Shown piece by piece: positions 4,037-6,375 of a stretch of 6,375 bases of DNA. The stretch covers positions 1-6,375 of the forward strand of contig CAMNJG010000087.1 in the NCBI GenBank assembly GCA_946541285.1, written 5' to 3'. The position numbers and the translations under genes were made by a program. The DNA comes from an uncultured Clostridia bacterium. Lineage in GTDB: Bacteria > Bacillota > Clostridia > Peptostreptococcales > Anaerovoracaceae. Within the stretch, counting starts at the first letter, position 1, and each line of letters opens with the position of its first letter. The notes beneath the pieces were generated by a model. It ran no database searches. It saw nothing but the letters and a program-made list of their open reading frames with translations, and was not told the DNA's origin.

Positions 4037-6375
4037 ATAGGGAAGGCTCGAAATGACGATGTTGCCGTACGCATCCGTGATGGAATTTCGGACATACCGC
4101 TCCAGCATAGCTGTCCCATCCTGTGTATCGGCAATCCAGTTATCCACGATCTGGTCACTCGTCAGGTCATTATCATAAATGCGGATGGTATACAGGTCGA
4201 TCGTGCAGTCTGAAGACCCGATGCTGATATCCACCGGCTCCGTCTGCGCGAAGTCATCATCCACCGGATACCGCACACAGCCGGACTGTACCCCATTGAT
4301 ATAGATGGACAGCAGGCGGTTTCCACTCCGCTTCTCCACCACAAAGGAGATGCGGTTGTGCTCATCCTCCTTATACTGCGTACTGATTTCGGACTGTTCT
4401 GAGGAGAGCATTGCTTTCTGGGCTGTGAGGGAAATCCCCCTGCCGCCGCTCATACAGGACAGAATCGTTGCATCATAGTTCAGCACGTTCCGGGTGGAGA
4501 ATTCCAGCTCGATCGTCTTCCCGGTTGACCGGAAGTCAGTCGCAAAAATCCGGTACGGAATTGTGATCCTGGCATCCCCGGATACACGCATGACCGTGAC
4601 GCCATCCGCATCTTTCTGCCAGCCATCGGACGCCCAGTTAAACCCGGTGAAGGACGCTGCAATCCGGCCTGTGCCTTCCCCATACGCCCAGGTGTCCGGA
4701 TGCTCCTCGTTGTTTGACCGTCCCTGGGAGGTAAGGTAAAGCACAAGGTCCTCCGTCTCCGCCTGAACATCAATCTCGGATTCGATGACCGTCACGTCAA
4801 ATTCCTTTGCTGCATCGTTGGCTATGATCCGGAAATGTAATACCCCCACTGTGTTTGCCTTGTAAGCAAAGGACTGCTCCGTCCGGTCCACCGTCTGCGT
4901 AGATACGAGCGTTCCATTCACGTAGATCTTCACCTCTGCAGTGAGATGGAGGGGATCGTAAACCATAAAGGGTATGGCGATATTCGTGTACTGTGCTTCC
5001 GTCGCATTGTGGTACGAGGAAGTAATGATGGTCTCATCACTGACCGGATCGACCGCCGTAAACTCGTAATAGAGCTCGTTACTTCGCACCGTCTCATTGT
5101 TAATGACGGCCTCGAAATACACCATGAGCGTATGGGCTCCATGGCTCTGCGCCGGAATCGTGAAGGACAGCTGCCGGTTGGACACCGACGTCGTAATCAC
5201 GGCAGTGTCTACTCCGTCAAGGACCCGGTGGATGGTCTTCTCCACAGCGCCAACCGGGGTCACCGGGAAGGTGATTGCACCGCTGTACTTTTCCGTCGGG
5301 TCAAAGGTAGAGCTGATCGACAGGGCAATCGCCGTGATATTGAACGTCGTCGTTTTCCCCTGGTCATAGGTGTCGGAGATCCGTACCTTCACCTTATTGG
5401 CCCCTGTCGAAAGGAACGGTGCCAGGTCTACGGCCACATTCCCCTGGGCGATCTGATACGTGGTCCGCACCACGTTATTCACCGTGATCCGAATGCTCCC
5501 ATCCCCGGTAGGAAGGTCGTCCTCAATGGAAGACCAGGTAAAGGATACCGGGCATGCCGCTCCGGAAGGGATCGTTTTTGACAGCCATCCGGATGTGTTC
5601 TCCACGGAAAGGATCGCTGTGACCACATCTGTGCCGCCTCCGCCTCCGCCACCACCGGGACCGGAAAGCGGGATTCCGTTTTCAGAGACAACCCCTTTAT
5701 AGGTCGGATAAACGTAATATGTATCCTCGTCCTGATACAGCCCCAGGTCATCCGGGTCAATCGAGACGTCCTGCAGCGATGCCTCAAGCGCCTGCATCTG
5801 GCTGTCAAGCGATGCCATGTGGTTCTCCGCATTGTTTGCCGTTGACAGGGCCTGCGCTGCGATCTCCTCTGCGGATGTGGTCATCCGGGAGATCTGCTCT
5901 GCGCGTGCAATGACGGCATTCATTCCCTCCGAGATGGCACCTTCCGCAAACTCCCTGGCCTCGACAATGGCTTCCAGGGCTGCCGTCTCTGCGGAGTCTG
6001 TTGCACCCTGGATCTCAGATATAGCTGCCTCTTTTGCTTCTGAGACGTCTGACTTCAAAGTCGTAAGGATCGCTGCCGCTTCTCCAGCATACCCGGCAGC
6101 TTCTTCCGCTTCCGATGCTGCCTCTGCTGCCGAAGACTCTGCACGCACTTTTGCATTCTCGGTCTGTGAATAAAGCTGTTCAATCTGGGCTTTTACGCTA
6201 TCGGAGTACTGGGCCGCTGCGATGAGTTCATCCGTCCGGTCGATCACATCGACCAGCTGGCGGATTTCTGAGCCGGATATCAGGGCATCCTTATCAAGGG
6301 CTGCCCTTTCCACATCCAGTATAAAGTTTGCCGTAGCGAGCTGGGCATAATCCGAAGAAGCTGCTTTTTCTGTCG
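3107..6375 (-). CDS. Phage tail/host-contact protein with coiled coil, Ig-like, LamG-like and N-terminal CotH-kinase-like regions (5' end outside window)
   Basis: The frame is open to the window edge, so the gene is 5'-partial. A GTG at 6313 is in frame but has 20 sense codons before it and need not be the start. Numbering from that GTG (1068 residues): an Ala/Glu-rich coiled coil at about 35-185, eight consecutive glycines at 220-227, beta-rich Ig-like segments at about 229-515, a LamG/concanavalin-like domain at about 521-730 (LVLYLTSQG start, YINGVQSG, YTIRIYDNDLTSDQI end), and a CotH-like segment from about 760 to the end. The last part carries GTSSQYYPRKNYK (806-818), FLGKYNYNNDKG (909-920) and DSRAKN (1051-1056). 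There is no signal peptide or membrane segment in the visible part, which fits a virion structural protein. It ends in an ATGA overlap with the next gene, which supplies the rest of the CotH-like fold. A tail-fibre or adhesin role is inferred from domain content and from the probable holin downstream; a host surface protein is less likely. Confidence 0.85.
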   Translation of the reverse strand, partial: TEKAASSDYAQLATANFILDVERAALDKDALISGSEIRQLVDVIDRTDELIAAAQYSDSVKAQIEQLYSQTENAKVRAESSAAEAASEAEEAAGYAGEAAAILTTLKSDVSEAKEAAISEIQGATDSAETAALEAIVEAREFAEGAISEGMNAVIARAEQISRMTTSAEEIAAQALSTANNAENHMASLDSQMQALEASLQDVSIDPDDLGLYQDEDTYYVYPTYKGVVSENGIPLSGPGGGGGGGGTDVVTAILSVENTSGWLSKTIPSGAACPVSFTWSSIEDDLPTGDGSIRITVNNVVRTTYQIAQGNVAVDLAPFLSTGANKVKVRISDTYDQGKTTTFNITAIALSISSTFDPTEKYSGAITFPVTPVGAVEKTIHRVLDGVDTAVITTSVSNRQLSFTIPAQSHGAHTLMVYFEAVINNETVRSNELYYEFTAVDPVSDETIITSSYHNATEAQYTNIAIPFMVYDPLHLTAEVKIYVNGTLVSTQTVDRTEQSFAYKANTVGVLHFRIIANDAAKEFDVTVIESEIDVQAETEDLVLYLTSQGRSNNEEHPDTWAYGEGTGRIAASFTGFNWASDGWQKDADGVTVMRVSGDARITIPYRIFATDFRSTGKTIELEFSTRNVLNYDATILSCMSGGRGISLTAQKAMLSSEQSEISTQYKEDEHNRISFVVEKRSGNRLLSIYINGVQSGCVRYPVDDDFAQTEPVDISIGSSDCTIDLYTIRIYDNDLTSDQIVDNWIADTQDGTAMLERYVRNSITDAYGNIVISSLPYDLPYLLIECDELPQYKGDKKTCSITFVHPLYPSKSFTSENVQIDIQGTSSQYYPRKNYKTKHKAGFTGSSGSTSETYAMNADAVPTNSFCYKADFASSEGANNVELARLYNSACPYKTPAQVLNSKVRQGIDGFPMVVFWHDTRNDETAFLGKYNYNNDKGTAEVFGFSSPDESWEIKNNTGLRVLWKSADYYGSDWLNDFEARYPDTDPAYEDPAQLAEFAAWAASTDTEAATGNALPAPVTYGKGDDAVTYTNDTAAYRLAKFKAEAGNYMELQSALFYYLFTELFLMIDSRAKNAFPSFIGSEVSA
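3117..3122 (-). promoter_or_regulatory. Ribosome binding site GGAGGT inside the upstream gene's last codons
   Basis: On the minus strand GGAGGT is followed by six bases (AAGTGC) and then ATG at 3110-3108. The ATG overlaps the TGA stop (3109-3107) of the upstream gene. Strong complementarity to the 16S rRNA 3' end plus the ATGA overlap is the usual arrangement for termination-reinitiation coupling. It supports the downstream frame being translated as a separate protein. Confidence 0.75.
4124..4753 (-). other. Laminin-G / concanavalin-A-like domain
   Basis: Residues about 521-730 open with LVLYLTSQGR and carry W-rich and G-rich strands (FNWASDGWQKDADG). They continue with ISFVVEKRSGNRLLSIYINGVQSG and end with IDLYTIRIYDNDLTSDQI. 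The 'yiNG' strand and the final 'lrIYdraLt..Ei' type motif are hallmarks of the LamG_3 jelly-roll family, which often binds glycans. Here it sits directly before the CotH-like segment. Confidence 0.65.
4769..5629 (-). other. Ig-like beta-sandwich segments
   Basis: Residues about 229-515 consist of alternating hydrophobic strands and turns with no helix-rich stretch. About three units can be proposed, near 229-330, 331-425 and 426-515. Each ends in a strand such as TTFNITAIAL, LYYEFTAV or KEFDVTVI. This pattern resembles the Ig-like/fibronectin-like spacer domains of phage fibres. Boundaries are approximate and no specific family can be named. Confidence 0.5.
5633..5656 (-). repeat. Eight-glycine codon tract (hinge)
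   Basis: Eight consecutive glycine codons (a mix of GGC, GGA and GGT) encode residues 220-227. The tract sits just after IPLSGP and before the first beta-rich domain. It is a flexible linker between the coiled-coil stalk and the outward domains. The near-repeated GGCGGA units make the tract prone to length change by slippage. Confidence 0.85.
5759..6211 (-). other. Ala/Glu-rich coiled-coil stalk
   Basis: Residues about 35-185 (counted from the GTG at 6313) are dominated by Ala, Glu, Ser and spaced hydrophobic residues, with almost no Pro or aromatic residues. An example is the stretch around AEEIAAQALSTANNAE and MASLDSQMQALEASL. This is typical of a helical trimeric or dimeric stalk in phage fibres. 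It ends at a Pro/Asp-rich turn (SIDPDDLG). The oligomeric state is not readable from sequence alone. Confidence 0.7.

Noticed and set aside
4946..5581. Plus-strand open frame of 211 codons
   Set aside because: It lies antisense to the continuous first tail gene. Its product is rich in Arg/His/Gly with no domain pattern, and there is no convincing ribosome binding site. The minus-strand frame shows clear domains through the same bases.
5479..6173. Other overlapping frames on both strands opposite or within the coiled-coil region
   Set aside because: Low-complexity Ala/Glu coding gives long open frames in other phases by chance; their products are Arg/Ser/Pro-rich and have no recognisable features.
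6311..6313. GTG as the true start of the first tail protein
   Set aside because: Twenty sense codons run in frame from the window edge to this GTG with protein-like content (TEKAASSDYAQLATAN), and no ribosome binding site is seen just before it.
1..6375. CRISPR array, tRNA, rRNA or insertion sequence
   Set aside because: No regularly spaced direct repeats, cloverleaf-like sequence, transposase motif or terminal inverted repeats were seen; nearly all of the window is coding.

Overview
The window reads entirely on the minus strand and looks like the end of a late structural operon of a tailed phage or prophage of a Gram-positive, Clostridia-like host. The grounds are strong GGAGG-type ribosome binding sites, DUF6273-like and Listeria-Bacteroides (InlB) repeat domains that are common in gut Firmicutes, and the order 'large multidomain tail/adhesin proteins, then a probable holin'. 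No integrase, tRNA, capsid or packaging gene is in view, so free phage and prophage cannot be told apart.

Layout in the direction of transcription (high to low coordinates): (1) Positions 6375-3107 hold a very large CDS that is open to the window edge, so its true start is missing. It encodes an Ala/Glu-rich coiled coil, an eight-glycine hinge, about three Ig-like beta-sandwich segments, a laminin-G/concanavalin-like domain, and the first part of a CotH-kinase-like fold. (2) Positions 3110-99 hold a second large CDS that overlaps the first by 4 bases (ATGA) and has its own GGAGGT site. It begins with the missing second part of the CotH-like fold, followed by a leucine-rich solenoid-like segment, two InlB-type repeats and two DUF6273-like domains in tandem. 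(3) An 11-bp hairpin with a short T run follows the stop codon (86-61). (4) A ribosome binding site and the first 10 codons of a third gene (31-1) follow; position and sequence suggest a holin.

The main observation is that the CotH-like kinase fold is cut between its two expected catalytic elements. The D(x4)N catalytic-loop motif ends the first protein, and the PYDFD metal-binding motif opens the second. Either two polypeptides reassemble one fold on the virion, made at matched levels by coupled translation, or a one-base loss split an ancestral gene of over 2,000 codons. One extra base before the ATG would fuse the two frames seamlessly. A second observation is an AT-rich block of about 360 bp inside the first DUF6273-like copy, with different codon use and a shortened domain core. 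It looks like module exchange in the probable receptor-binding tip.

Together the two large proteins probably form a tail-tip or tail-fibre adhesin complex: coiled coil and hinge toward the virion, carbohydrate- or protein-binding modules outward. The lysis gene(s) follow.
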